In this document: one piece after another, positions 18,990-28,191 of the stretch
Layout: the number at the start of each line of letters is the position of its first letter
How positions within the stretch are numbered: the first letter of the stretch is position 1
Assembly: GCA_016125255.1 (NCBI GenBank)
Contig: WGMD01000012.1
Span: forward strand, 62,001 to 126,000
Source: Planctomycetota bacterium
GTDB lineage: Bacteria > Planctomycetota > Phycisphaerae > Phycisphaerales > Zrk34
Reading direction: 5' to 3'
Length of the DNA: 64,000 nt
Position numbers and translations under genes: made by a program
The notes under the pieces: model-generated
What the model was told of the DNA's origin: nothing
Database searches by the model: none
What the model saw: only the letters and a program-made list of their open reading frames with translations

Positions 18990-21900
18990 TCAACCCTTCG
19001 TGATCGTTTCGTCGAGATTGAGAATCGTGTTGGCGACGACGGTCCACGCCGCCGCTTCCGCCGCGTTCATGTCCTTGGGCAGCGCGCCCAGTTCGCTCGT
19101 CGCCAGCGCCATCGCCGCGGACGATTCGCCCTTGTAATACGCCAGTTCCTGCTTGTAGAGGTTCACGAGCATGGCGATTTCCCGCTTGTGCGGCGGGCGG
19201 ATTTCGACAAGGGAGAAAGCGAAGGCGGCGCGGTCTTCGATGGACGATCCGCCGTCGGTCATGATCCGTCGCGCCATCGCCTGCGCCGCTTCGACGTACA
19301 CCGGGTCGTTCATGCCGACCAGCGCCTGCAGCGGCGTGTTGGTGCGGATGCGGCGGATGGTGCAGACCTCGCGGCTCGTGCCGTCGAAGGTGATCATCGA
19401 GGGGTACGGACTGGTGCGGCGGATGAACGTGTAGAGCCCGCGGCGATACTTGTCCTCGCCCTTGCTCGTCGCCCATTTGTCGCCGCTGTACACCATCTGC
19501 CACACATTGTCCGGCTGCGGCGGCATGACCGAGTCGCCATACATCTTGTGCGACAGCAGCCCCGCACACGCCAGCGCCTGATCACGCACCATCTCCGCAG
19601 AGAGCCGGAAGCGCGGCCCGTGCGAGAGCAGTTCGTTGCGCGGATCCTTTGCCAGCGACGCTTCGCTGACCTGCGACGACTGCCGATACGTCGCCGACAT
19701 GACGATCATCTTGCACAGCGCCTTGGGCGACCAGTGAGCCGTGTCCATCAGCTCGACCGCCATCCAGTCCAGCGCCTTGGGATGCGTCGGCTCCGTGCCC
19801 TGATGGCCGAAGTCCTCTTCGGTTTCAACGATCCCCATGCCGAAGAAACACGCCCAGTAGCGATTGACCAGCACGCGCGCCGTCAGCGGGTTATCCCGTG
19901 CGACGAGCCACTGCGCGAGGCCCAGCCGGTTGTGCGGCGCATCTTTCGGGAACGGATGAAACGCCAACGGCACGTCCGCTTCCACTTCGTTGCCAGGATT
20001 GAGGAAGTTGCCCTTGATGAGCATGTGCGTGGTGCGCCCCTTGCCCGCGGGAAGTTCCTTCATGATCGGCGTCGTCGGGGCGTCGATGCCTTTGAGTTCT
20101 TTCTCGATGGCGGCGATCTGCTGCTTGCTCTCACTGGTGATCGGTGAGATCGAACGGTAGTAGTCGGCGATCGTCTTGCGCTGCGCATCGCTGCGCTTGG
20201 CCGGGGCGATCGCCAGCGCGTCGGCGACGTCGTCGGGCAGCGTACGGACGGGGCGAGGCGAAGCCGTGACGGAGACGCGGAAGCGGCCGAGCGTGTGCTT
20301 GTTGCCGTAGTTCTGTTCGAGTGTGAGCGTCAGGTCGGTCCCGCCGTCAAATCCGATGTCGCCGGCGGTTTGGAACACGGCCGCATGATCCTCGCCGAAG
20401 CGCGGCGACACGGCCCAGCCCCACTTGGCGCTGCTTTGGTCATTGTCGATCGCCGCCGCGGCGGTCCATCCGTGAAACGGATTGTCCGCGCTGTTGTCGG
20501 CCTGCTCGAAGGTCGCGCTGGCGTGCTCGAGCCGCACGCCGACCGAGTCGCCGATCGCCAGTTCGGCACTCGTCTTGGGCGCTTCGGCGAGCGTGCGTTC
20601 CCAGATGACTTTGTGATCGGCGTCGAGCAGCGACACGCGGGCGCCGTTGAGGCGGGGCGCGAGATTATTGTCTGTGCGGTTGAACACGACGACCTTTTCG
20701 ATGGGCTTGGCGCCTCCCAGGTCGACTTCCCACCAGGGATCATCCTGCACGGCGCAATGGCTCACCGAGTTGTGCGTGTACTCGCCATCGGTGTTGCCGT
20801 CGATCGCGCGCTTGGCGTCGCCGCCGAAGTCGGTCGAGACTTGTTTGGCGGTGCCGAGCGGCGCGATGTTCTGTCCGCCGGAGAAGGCCTGCACCTCGGC
20901 CAGATGGAGAATCCGCTGTTTGCCCGGCAGATCGATGCGGACGAATCGGGCCGGCTGCGTCGCTTGCGCATGGGCGGGTTTGGCCTGCACGCGCAGTTCG
21001 CTGAGCACGAAGTTGCCATTGCCCGATCGCCCCGGACCGCGCGACGGGAGACTGTCATCGCTCATCGCCTCGATGCGTACGGCGGTGATGTGTCGCAGGT
21101 CGGTGTGCACGGAGACGGTATACGCATCGGTGTCGGGCGTGTCGCCGGACGCGACGAGCGACCCATCGGCCTGCACGGCGAGCTTCGTGCCGTTGGCGGA
21201 GGTTGCGGCGGTCGGGGTCAGCGTGGTCCACTGGGCTGCGCCGCCGGCGACTTGCTTCTCCCATTTCGCCTGCGCTTCGCGCAGCGCCTTGTCATCGCCA
21301 TTCAAACCCCCGCGCAGCTCGGCAAGCCGGGCGTTGAGCGCGTCCGTCTTCTGCTTCTGCTCATCCGTCGGCATCGCCATGCGCGGCGAATCATCATTGC
21401 GGTCCGCATCATCGGACTGATTGAAAAACGCGAACATCTGGTAATACTCGCGCTGCGTGATCGGGTCGTACTTGTGGCTGTGACACTTCGCGCAGCCGAA
21501 CGTCAGACCCATCCACACCTGCCCGGTCGTGTCCACGCGATCCATCACCGCCGCCGTGCGGAACTCCTCGTCGTCCGTTCCGCCTTCGGTATTCGTCATC
21601 GTGTTGCGATGAAACGCCGTGGCGAGAATCTGATCGCTCGTCGCATTGGGAAGCAGGTCGCCGGCAAGCTGATCGATCGTGAACTGGTCGTAAGGCATGT
21701 CCTGGTTGTACGCCTTGATGACCCAATCGCGATAGCGCCAGATGCCCGGACGGCGATTATCCTTCTCATAACCCTGCGTGTCGGCGTAACGAGCGAGGTC
21801 GAGCCAGACGCGCGCCCATCGTTCGCCGTACGCCGGCGAGGCGAGCAGGCGATCGACCAGATGCTCATACGCCGCGGGATCCTTGTCATTGACGAAACGC

Positions 21901-22505
21901 GTGACTTCCTCGGGCGTCGGCGGCAGACCGGTCAGGTCCAACGACAGCCGACGAATGAGCGTGTACCGATCCGCTTCGGGCATCGGCGTCAGTCCCGCCG
22001 CTTCGAGCTTCGCCAGAATGAAGTAGTCGAGCCCCGACTTGGGCCAGTCCGCGTGCTGCACCGCCGGCAACTCCGCTTTGACCGGCGCAACGAACGCCCA
22101 GTAACGCGGCACATCCGGATAGTCCGGGTCCACGCCGTCCGGCCAAACCGCGCCTTCGGCGATCCACCGTTCCAGCAACGCGATCTGCGACTTGCTCAGC
22201 GACTTGCCGTCCTTGGGCATGCGGTCCATGCCGTCGCCGCGCACCGCTTTGAGAATTTTGCTCTCCGCCGGCTTACCCGGCACGAGCGGCATGTCCCCCG
22301 AGTCGGCCGCGTGAAACGCATAAATCTTCCGATCCCATCGCAGCCCGGCTTCCTGCTTTTTGACGCCGTGGCATTCGTAACAGGCATCGCGGAGAATCGG
22401 CTGAATATCACGGACGAAATCGACGGGCTGAGCCGCCCGCGCCGGATCGGATACGGCGGCCGCAAGACAGACGGCCGTGCATAACATGAGTCTCAGATGG
22501 GTCAT
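18990..22505 (-). CDS. PSCyt1/DUF1549/DUF1553 multi-domain cytochrome protein with inserted F5/8C-like module
   Basis: 1171 residues with a signal peptide (MTHLRLMLCTAVCLAAAVSD...). Order: a cytochrome-type motif CYECHG (PSCyt1, ~residue 45), DUF1549 (~150-360) with a second heme-like CAKCHS, a long insert (~450-760), then DUF1553 (~840-1140). The insert contains a discoidin/F5-8C-like part (GGDAKRAIDGNTDGEYTHNS, WWEVDLGG) and a module also seen twice in the kinase at 1-2814. These proteins are hallmark planctomycete exported cytochromes, thought to act on polymers or transfer electrons; the exact reaction is unknown. The ATG at 22505 was chosen over an upstream in-frame ATG (22556) for its signal peptide. 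Confidence 0.93.
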   Translation of the reverse strand: MTHLRLMLCTAVCLAAAVSDPARAAQPVDFVRDIQPILRDACYECHGVKKQEAGLRWDRKIYAFHAADSGDMPLVPGKPAESKILKAVRGDGMDRMPKDGKSLSKSQIALLERWIAEGAVWPDGVDPDYPDVPRYWAFVAPVKAELPAVQHADWPKSGLDYFILAKLEAAGLTPMPEADRYTLIRRLSLDLTGLPPTPEEVTRFVNDKDPAAYEHLVDRLLASPAYGERWARVWLDLARYADTQGYEKDNRRPGIWRYRDWVIKAYNQDMPYDQFTIDQLAGDLLPNATSDQILATAFHRNTMTNTEGGTDDEEFRTAAVMDRVDTTGQVWMGLTFGCAKCHSHKYDPITQREYYQMFAFFNQSDDADRNDDSPRMAMPTDEQKQKTDALNARLAELRGGLNGDDKALREAQAKWEKQVAGGAAQWTTLTPTAATSANGTKLAVQADGSLVASGDTPDTDAYTVSVHTDLRHITAVRIEAMSDDSLPSRGPGRSGNGNFVLSELRVQAKPAHAQATQPARFVRIDLPGKQRILHLAEVQAFSGGQNIAPLGTAKQVSTDFGGDAKRAIDGNTDGEYTHNSVSHCAVQDDPWWEVDLGGAKPIEKVVVFNRTDNNLAPRLNGARVSLLDADHKVIWERTLAEAPKTSAELAIGDSVGVRLEHASATFEQADNSADNPFHGWTAAAAIDNDQSSAKWGWAVSPRFGEDHAAVFQTAGDIGFDGGTDLTLTLEQNYGNKHTLGRFRVSVTASPRPVRTLPDDVADALAIAPAKRSDAQRKTIADYYRSISPITSESKQQIAAIEKELKGIDAPTTPIMKELPAGKGRTTHMLIKGNFLNPGNEVEADVPLAFHPFPKDAPHNRLGLAQWLVARDNPLTARVLVNRYWACFFGMGIVETEEDFGHQGTEPTHPKALDWMAVELMDTAHWSPKALCKMIVMSATYRQSSQVSEASLAKDPRNELLSHGPRFRLSAEMVRDQALACAGLLSHKMYGDSVMPPQPDNVWQMVYSGDKWATSKGEDKYRRGLYTFIRRTSPYPSMITFDGTSREVCTIRRIRTNTPLQALVGMNDPVYVEAAQAMARRIMTDGGSSIEDRAAFAFSLVEIRPPHKREIAMLVNLYKQELAYYKGESSAAMALATSELGALPKDMNAAEAAAWTVVANTILNLDETITKG

Positions 22506-22642
22506 ACGCGCGGTTCCGGTGGGGTTTTCATGGCCCGAGTCGGCGGGAGCCCGCAAGGGGCTTTCCTTTATTCCGCCTCAGCGATGAAAACTGGTACAGA
22601 CAAATCCGGAATTTCGACCCGCGCGGGGTGACCGGCGGGTGG

Positions 22643-23668
22643 CTATTTCTTGCTCTTGTCCGTCAGCTCGACGCCGTCGGGCCAGATGGCGCCGTCGTCG
22701 ATCCATTTTTTGATCAGGTCGATCTGATCCTTGGGCAGGGGCCCGCCTTCGTCGGACGGTGGCATGACATCGTCCTTGTCGGCCGTGCTCAGCAGGTCAA
22801 TGACATTGCTGTGGGCGCTGTCCTTGGGCTTGATGTTGTCGGGGGCGGTGTCGCCGCTGGTCATAGCCAGTTCGCGCGTGTGGAGCTGGAAGTGCGCCTT
22901 CTTTTTGTCGGGGCCGTGGCACTTGATGCAGTGGGCCTCGATGATGGGTTTGATCTGCGTGACGAAATCGACGCCGCCGGTGTTGACGGTCGGCACGGGA
23001 ATGGGAATCGGCACGACAATCGGATTCTTCTTGGGCGCGACGTTCATGAGCTTCTCGAACGCCCGGGTGTACAGGTCATCGCCATATACGAGCGATCCGC
23101 CCTGATGTCCGACGAGGCCGACGAGCATGGCGCAGAGAATGACGCCCACATGCCAGCGTTCGACGCGGGCGGGGTCGGCGGTGTTGCGGGCGCGCGTGGC
23201 GGCGATGGCGGTGATCAGTGCGAGAATAGTGACGGAGACACCCAGCCAGCGGTGCCAGAAGACTTCCGCGTGCATGTCGGCGGTGATCCCGCCGTAGCCC
23301 TTCTGCGGTGCGAACGAGAAGCCCATTGCCGTGGCGACGATCGCGCTGATGACGCCGATCCAAAGACAGTAGAACGCCACGTCCGGCGAGATCGATCGGA
23401 ATTTCCATCGCAGCACGATGAACAGGGCCGCGATGGTCAGCATGGCGACGGGGAAGTGGACGGTTGCCGGGTGAAATACGCCGATGAAATCCCAGAGCCG
23501 CGCGAAAAACGACGGGGGCGCCGGGGGAGTCGGCGCGACGGCATTGGCCGCATCGGCAACAGCCGCCGCCGGCGCGCCGGCCGGGGCCGCGGCTTCGTCG
23601 TGCGCCAGCACCGGCGCCGCGACAAGGGTGAGCATCAGCAACAACCACGAAATTCTGATTCGTTTCAA
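22643..23668 (-). CDS. DUF2231-like membrane protein with C-terminal planctomycete cytochrome domain
   Basis: 341 residues. A signal peptide (KRIRISWLLLMLTLVAAPVLA) precedes four hydrophobic helices of the DUF2231 type (FHPATVHFPVAMLTIAALFIV..., ATAMGFSFA, HRWLGVSVTILALITA, VGVILCAMLVGLVGHQGG). A proline-rich linker and a cytochrome domain with one heme motif (CIKCHG) plus the planctomycete 'DDVMPP' and 'DGAIWPDGV' segments follow. The start is TTG: no ATG or GTG is suitably placed, an in-frame stop lies just upstream, and GAGG precedes it. It is probably a membrane-anchored electron-transfer subunit that works with the DUF1553/DUF1501 pair 137 bp downstream. Confidence 0.87.
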   Translation of the reverse strand: MKRIRISWLLLMLTLVAAPVLAHDEAAAPAGAPAAAVADAANAVAPTPPAPPSFFARLWDFIGVFHPATVHFPVAMLTIAALFIVLRWKFRSISPDVAFYCLWIGVISAIVATAMGFSFAPQKGYGGITADMHAEVFWHRWLGVSVTILALITAIAATRARNTADPARVERWHVGVILCAMLVGLVGHQGGSLVYGDDLYTRAFEKLMNVAPKKNPIVVPIPIPVPTVNTGGVDFVTQIKPIIEAHCIKCHGPDKKKAHFQLHTRELAMTSGDTAPDNIKPKDSAHSNVIDLLSTADKDDVMPPSDEGGPLPKDQIDLIKKWIDDGAIWPDGVELTDKSKK

Positions 23669-23773
23669 GGATCGGGCCTCATCAGGGATGAAAAAGAGTC
23701 CGACTCCGGCGGGGCCTTATTGTAGTCCCGCACACCGGGTCGATGCCACATGCCTCAATTGTCCAACGCCCGA

Positions 23774-24532
23774 CTACTCGACGCTGTTGCCCCCGTTGAC
23801 CGAAAGCTTCTGGCCCGTGATGAACTTGGCGGCGTCGGACGCCAGGAACGCCACCGCCTCACCGATGTCCATCGCCTCGCCCATGTGCCCCATCGGCACC
23901 GCCCGCGCGTACGCATCCTTCATGTCCTGCGCATCGTCCGCATGACGCTCCGTGGGAATCCACCCCGGCGAGACGACGTTGACCGTGATCTGCCATGGCG
24001 CCAGCTCGCGCGCCCAAGACCGCGTCAGGCCCAGTTGGGCGCCTTTGGCGCTGACATAATTGGAGAAGCGCGGCACGGCCATCTCGAGCACTTCCGATCC
24101 GATGTTGATGATGCGCCCGCTCCGCCGCTGCTTCATCGAACCGACCACCGCCTTGGCCAGCAGCACCGGGCTCTTGACGAAAAATTCCAACTGTTTGACG
24201 CAATCCTCCCATGTCAAATCTTCGATGGCGATGAACGGCTGCGGGCCCGTCGCATTGGGCACGAGAATGTCGATCGGCCCGAAGCGCTTGGCCACCGCCG
24301 CCGTCATCGCGTTGACCTCGGTTTCGTCAACGACGTTCGCCTTGAAAATCTCCGCATCGCCGCCGGCCGCGCGAATTTCATCCGCGACGGTCTTTGCCTT
24401 GTTTTCCGAGCCAAAATAGTTCACGGCGACTTTGGCCCCGCGCTGGCCCAGCGCCCGCGCGATCGCCGCGCCCAGTCCGCGCGAAGCGCCGGTGACGAGT
24501 GCAACTTTGCCTTTGAGATCCGTAGCAAGCAT
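23774..24532 (-). CDS. Short-chain dehydrogenase/reductase (FabG-like)
   Basis: 252 residues, classical SDR length. The cofactor motif TGASRGLGAA is at residues ~14-23, an NAG-equivalent VPNAT replaces the usual NNAG, and the catalytic Ser lies in NIGSE with Tyr-x-x-x-Lys in YVSAK. The C-terminal SPGWIPTERH segment is also typical. It should oxidise or reduce an alcohol/ketone with NAD(P)H. Whether it is a true 3-oxoacyl-ACP reductase cannot be decided, because no other fatty acid genes are nearby. The gene has an independent context: the terminator of xerC lies upstream. Confidence 0.9.
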   Translation of the reverse strand: MLATDLKGKVALVTGASRGLGAAIARALGQRGAKVAVNYFGSENKAKTVADEIRAAGGDAEIFKANVVDETEVNAMTAAVAKRFGPIDILVPNATGPQPFIAIEDLTWEDCVKQLEFFVKSPVLLAKAVVGSMKQRRSGRIINIGSEVLEMAVPRFSNYVSAKGAQLGLTRSWARELAPWQITVNVVSPGWIPTERHADDAQDMKDAYARAVPMGHMGEAMDIGEAVAFLASDAAKFITGQKLSVNGGNSVE

Positions 24533-24569
24533 GGCGTCCCCTTGTCAGATGAATAGGGAAAACAGGATA

Positions 24570-24610
24570 CCAAAAAATAAAGAAGCCCACGGTTCAAAAC
24601 CGTGGGCTTC
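24570..24610 (-). terminator. Rho-independent terminator after xerC
   Basis: A perfect 13-bp stem (24582-24594 with 24598-24610) closes a 3-base loop. On the minus strand it is followed by TTTATTTTTTGG. It lies 35 bp past the xerC/D stop codon. Confidence 0.92.
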
Positions 24611-24645
24611 CGTTGTGTCACATTCTCGAAACCGACCCCAGTGGT

Positions 24646-25632
24646 TTACGAAGCGCGGGGATGGGCGTGGTCGTACGCCGTCCGCATGCGCTGCGTCGTC
24701 AGGTGCGTGTAAATCTGCGTGGTCGAAAGCGACTGGTGGCCCAGCAGCTCCTGCACGCTGCGCAGGTCCGCGCCGTTGTCGAGCAGGTGCGTCGCGAACG
24801 AGTGGCGCAGCGTGTGCGGGCTGATCGACGGGTCCAGCCCCACCTGCTCCAGATACTTGTCGAGCTTGCGGCGGACCGATCGGCTCGAAAGCCGCCCGCC
24901 GGCCTTGTTGATGAACAGCGGAACCTCGTCGCCCGACGCCACGGCTTCGCGCACATGCGCGAAGCGCGGATCGCGCTCCAGCGTTTCGACATAGCGCGTG
25001 ATGGCGTTGTGCGCGTGCTTGCCCAGCGGGACGATGCGCTCCTTCTTGCCCTTGCCGCGGATGACCAGCGCTTCGCCCATCTCGTCCATGTGATGGCGGT
25101 TCAGATCGACGAGTTCGCTGACGCGGACGCCGGTGGAGTAGAGCGTTTCGAGGATCGCGCGGTCGCGGGCGCCGAGCGTGGAGCCGTCGTCGGGGGCCGC
25201 CAGAAGCTGTTCGATCTGCGAAACGGTCATGGCCTTGGGCAGGCGTTTGGCCTGCTTGGGCGTGCGGATCATGAGCATGGGATTGGCCGCCACGATGCCG
25301 CGGCGGTGCAGGAACTTGTAGAAGCTGCGGAGCGTGGCGATCTTCCGCGCCATCGTCGCGGCGGAGTATTCGTATTCGTCCAGATGCGTCAGGAAGCGCC
25401 GGATCGCCAGCGCATCAGCGCTGACAATCGCCGTGCCGACCCCCGGAACTTCAGCCGCCGGATCCGTGGCCTGTGCGGACGTCGGCGTTGCGCCTTCGCC
25501 GCCCGCCGAAGCACCGGCCAGGAACTGTGCATACTGACGCAGGTCCGCACCGTAACAGCGCGCGGTGAAGGGGCTGAAATGGCGCTCAAGCTGCAGGTAT
25601 TCGAGGAACTGGTTGATCAGCGGCACGTTCAT
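24646..25632 (-). CDS. xerC: Tyrosine recombinase XerC/XerD
   Basis: 328 residues with an N-terminal SAM-like core-binding domain and the full catalytic set: Arg170 (STGVRVSEL), the hairpin Lys in GKGKKER, His273 and Arg276 (HTLRHSFATH), His299 (LGHQSLS) and Tyr308 (TQIYTHL). It should resolve chromosome dimers at dif with a partner recombinase. Compared with typical ~300-residue Xer proteins there is an extra Ala/Gly/Thr-rich loop (~40-70) between the first helices. No dif-like site was recognised in the window. Whether it is XerC or XerD cannot be told from sequence alone; the symbol is tentative. The ATG at 25632 has GGAG 7 bases upstream. Confidence 0.93.
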   Translation of the reverse strand: MNVPLINQFLEYLQLERHFSPFTARCYGADLRQYAQFLAGASAGGEGATPTSAQATDPAAEVPGVGTAIVSADALAIRRFLTHLDEYEYSAATMARKIATLRSFYKFLHRRGIVAANPMLMIRTPKQAKRLPKAMTVSQIEQLLAAPDDGSTLGARDRAILETLYSTGVRVSELVDLNRHHMDEMGEALVIRGKGKKERIVPLGKHAHNAITRYVETLERDPRFAHVREAVASGDEVPLFINKAGGRLSSRSVRRKLDKYLEQVGLDPSISPHTLRHSFATHLLDNGADLRSVQELLGHQSLSTTQIYTHLTTQRMRTAYDHAHPRAS

Positions 25633-25656
25633 GGCGAGGCTCCAGAGGGAAGAGGT

Positions 25657-25730
25657 GGTTTCTAGATTCAGGTTTCTAGTTTCTGGTTTGCGGATTCCGG
25701 TCCTTAACTGGAAACCAGAAACCAGAAACT
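25657..25730. repeat. Heptad-repeat palindrome (unit GGTTTCT / CCAGAAA)
   Basis: The left arm (25657-25690) consists of 7-bp units such as GGTTTCT, AGATTCA and AGTTTCT. The right arm (25710-25730) has CCAGAAA units. The inner 12 bp (25678-25689 and 25719-25730) are perfectly complementary. The element lies 5 bp beyond the stop of the 77-residue gene and before xerC. Confidence 0.8.
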
Positions 25731-25735
25731 CATAT

Positions 25736-25969
25736 TCATCCGGGCATCATCTTTTTAAGCTGCTTGTGCATCTGATCGCCCATCTGGTGGCTGAGCACCG
25801 CGGCGTCGAACCAGTCGAAATCGCTGGCCGGATCGCGGGCCGTCTCCGCCAGCGAGCGCAGCACCGCCGCCTCCTCGCCGGGCATGTAACGGAACACCCA
25901 GCGCTGCGTCTTTTTGACGAGCACCAGTTCGGCGGGCTTGATCGGCGATCTGTCTTGAGAGTCGGTCAC
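25736..25969 (-). CDS. Small protein of unknown function (77 aa)
   Basis: GTG start at 25969 with GGAAG 6 bases upstream; 77 residues. The sequence is charged at both ends, with a central YMPGEEAAVLRSLAETARDP helix and a C-terminal HQMGDQMHKQLKKMMPG amphipathic helix; it has no signal peptide or membrane segment. I do not recognise the family. Coding character (good start, no competing frame, sensible composition) supports a real gene. A heptad-repeat palindrome sits 5 bp after its stop. Confidence 0.68.
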   Translation of the reverse strand: MTDSQDRSPIKPAELVLVKKTQRWVFRYMPGEEAAVLRSLAETARDPASDFDWFDAAVLSHQMGDQMHKQLKKMMPG

Positions 25970-26012
25970 GGTCAGCTTCCGGTCGCCATGAAGGCGACGG
26001 AAGACCGTGGCC

Positions 26013-26792
26013 TCATGGCTGGGTTGTACGGATCACATTGTCATCGGCGGCGCTGGCCGTGGGCGGCATCGGCTGTCGGTGCAGGCGATCCCATTCACGC
26101 GCGAAGAGCCGTCGCATCAGCTCGTGGCTGACGAATTCGTTGTAAAGGTCCATATTGATGATGTAGCGTCGCCAGCCGGCCGGTTCATCGTCGGCGGCCC
26201 GGCCGTGGGCGTAGTCCTGAATCCGCTGAAGCACCGCCCCGTTCGCCGCGTCAAAGTGATCGCTCACCGTGGCGACGGGCTGTTCGTAGCGGACCATGCC
26301 GGGCAGATCGTTGGTCGACGTCGCTCGTGTCAGGGCACGCGAGTCCAGGGCGGTTCCGCCGCCGGGCAGCTCGCGGGCGTAGAGCTGAATCGTCGCGCCG
26401 ATCTTCGGCGGCTCGTACGGGTCCCACGCCGTGATCGTTCCCACGATCAGCCCGTCCACACCCAGCAGATTCATCAGCTTCATGGCGTCCCCGACGCTGT
26501 TGACCGCATCAATCTGCGCCGCGTTCATCGCCGCCAGCACCCGATTGACCGGCACCACGCCGATGCCATTGATCTGCTGAATCTGCTGCGCCAGGTGGTC
26601 GGCCACGACGGCGCTGTCGACGAGCGATGTGCCCGATTCATTGCGAAACGGCGCGACCGCCCACATCTTCGGCCCCGGGTAGGGCGTCGAATACACGAGC
26701 GGCTGCTCGATGCGCTTCTGAAACAGCTCACAACCCGCCGCCGACAGCATCAGCCCCAGCATCAGACTCAATATGACCTTTTTACTTGTCAT
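26013..26792 (-). CDS. Lipoprotein of unknown function
   Basis: 259 residues beginning MTSKKVILSLMLGLMLSAAGC, a lipoprotein signal with lipobox SAAGC. The body contains a segment VYSTPYPGPKMWAVAPFRNESGT, then VVADHLAQQIQQINGIGVVPVNRVLAAM. That 'APFRNESG...L...' pattern is common in lipoproteins that build peptidoglycan- or curli-associated scaffolds (e.g. LpoB/CsgG-like), but the match is weak. The ATG at 26792 was chosen over 26828 because it gives the lipobox and has AGGA upstream. It lies close to the TolB-like gene and may be transcribed with it. Confidence 0.8.
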   Translation of the reverse strand: MTSKKVILSLMLGLMLSAAGCELFQKRIEQPLVYSTPYPGPKMWAVAPFRNESGTSLVDSAVVADHLAQQIQQINGIGVVPVNRVLAAMNAAQIDAVNSVGDAMKLMNLLGVDGLIVGTITAWDPYEPPKIGATIQLYARELPGGGTALDSRALTRATSTNDLPGMVRYEQPVATVSDHFDAANGAVLQRIQDYAHGRAADDEPAGWRRYIINMDLYNEFVSHELMRRLFAREWDRLHRQPMPPTASAADDNVIRTTQP

Positions 26793-26834
26793 GGCATCCT
26801 GCCTGTCCGGCGGGCTCCGCCCGCACAAAGTAGC

Positions 26835-26917
26835 TGTCAGGTCTCAGCATTCAGTCAACAGCGTTTAGCGAGGCCGCTCGCGGCCTGTTCCTTCCTGAAA
26901 CCTGACCGCTGAATGCT
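26835..26917. repeat. Heptad-repeat palindrome enclosing a CCGTTTAGCG-type element
   Basis: Left arm 26835-26857 has 7-bp units TCAGGTC, TCAGCAT and TCAGTCA. Right arm 26895-26917 has CTGAAAC, CTGACCG and CTGAATG. Between them lies GCGTTTAGCG followed by an AGGCCGC-TCG-CGGCCT-type hairpin (26861-26886). The element begins 8 bp after the stop of the TolB-like gene in its direction of transcription. Confidence 0.8.
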
Positions 26918-26925
26918 CAAAACTT

Positions 26926-28191
26926 CTATTCCGTCGGCACCGACGCCTGTGGCGTCGTCGCCTTGTTGTCCTCCGCACCGGCCATCATGCTCTGACCCGC
27001 GTGCACCGACCAGATATTGTCGAAGCCCGCGCGATTGGACACAAAGAACAGCGCCCCGCTCGGGCCCCACACCGGCTGCGTGTTGGCGTATTTGTCGTTG
27101 GTCAGTTTTGTGCGGCCGGTGCCGTCGACGTTGATCATCCAAAGCTCGGCGAACTGCGGCTTGGCGCCCGGCTCGCTCGGGGGGTTCACCACGGTTGTGA
27201 ACGCCAGCTTCTTGCCATCGGGGCTCCACGCCGGCGATATCACCGCCGCGTTCGTCGCCACCGCGATTTCCGTCGGGTGCATGCCTTCGCCATTCACATA
27301 GTCGATGGTCCACACGCTGAACGTCCGCGTGCCGCGGAAGCGGGCGCGCTGGAAGGCGATCTTCTTGCCATCGGGGCTGAACGTGGGGAACAGGCCGAAA
27401 CCGATGAACTTGCGTCGGGCGGTGTTCTCGACGTCGATGACGACCATTTCCCACTGCCCGCTCTGCGTGCCCAGACTCGAAAAGACGATCTGCTTGCCGT
27501 CGGGCGACCAGCTCGGGTGCAGCTCCTGACTCGGGTCATTGGTGAGCTGCACCGGCGCGCCGCCATCGACGCCCTGAACGTAGATGTCCCAGTTGCCCGC
27601 CCGATCGGACGCGAAGGCGATCTGCTTGCCATCGGGGCTGAAGGCGGGCATCACATCGTTGCCGGGGTCGTTGGTGAGTTGCGTCGTGGTGTTGCCGTCG
27701 ACGCGCTTCAGATAAATGTCAGCGGTCGCGCGATGGCGGGTCGAAGCGAAGACGAGCCATTGACCGGTCGGGTCGATGTTCACGTCATAGTCGCTGCCTT
27801 CGCGGCTGAAGGTGACCTGGCGGAGGTTATCGGAAGCGTCGGTGGGGTTGGCGCCCTTTTCCGAGCCGGGCAGTTCGCCCCACAAGCTCAGCCGCCCGGC
27901 GATGGGGCGGATCGAGGCGTTGTTCGGATTGGCCGGCTCGACGCCCGCCGCGGCGGGGGAGGGCTCCATGAACGCCGGGTTGACCGGTTCAGCGGCGGCG
28001 ACCGGTGCCGACGCGATCGCCGGGGCAGGGGCCGGGGCGGCCGTCGCGGGAGCCGGGGTCGCCTTCACGACGCTCGTTCCCGGCTCATCGCTCAACGCAT
28101 ATCGGCCCGCCGCCGAGTGCGAAGTGGTGCAGGCCACGGGGGACGTCAGAAGCGCGAGCAGCGCGGAAATTTTCAGGGCATGTCCGTTCAT
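26926..28191 (-). CDS. TolB-like beta-propeller exported protein
   Basis: 421 residues. The N-terminus MNGHALKISALLALLTSPVACTTS is a secretion signal with a near-lipobox (PVAC), so possibly a lipoprotein. A Pro/Ala-rich spacer leads into at least six PD40/WD40-like blades, with repeated cores FSPDGKQIAFASDR, WSPDGKQIVFSS, FSPDGKKIAFQ, WSPDGKKLAFTT and WGPSGALFFVS. This matches the C-terminal propeller of TolB, but the TolB N-terminal domain and the rest of the tol-pal operon are absent. A scaffold or binding role in the periplasm is the safest statement. The start at 28191 was chosen for the signal peptide; an upstream ATG (28287) gives no sensible leader. Confidence 0.88.
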   Translation of the reverse strand: MNGHALKISALLALLTSPVACTTSHSAAGRYALSDEPGTSVVKATPAPATAAPAPAPAIASAPVAAAEPVNPAFMEPSPAAAGVEPANPNNASIRPIAGRLSLWGELPGSEKGANPTDASDNLRQVTFSREGSDYDVNIDPTGQWLVFASTRHRATADIYLKRVDGNTTTQLTNDPGNDVMPAFSPDGKQIAFASDRAGNWDIYVQGVDGGAPVQLTNDPSQELHPSWSPDGKQIVFSSLGTQSGQWEMVVIDVENTARRKFIGFGLFPTFSPDGKKIAFQRARFRGTRTFSVWTIDYVNGEGMHPTEIAVATNAAVISPAWSPDGKKLAFTTVVNPPSEPGAKPQFAELWMINVDGTGRTKLTNDKYANTQPVWGPSGALFFVSNRAGFDNIWSVHAGQSMMAGAEDNKATTPQASVPTE

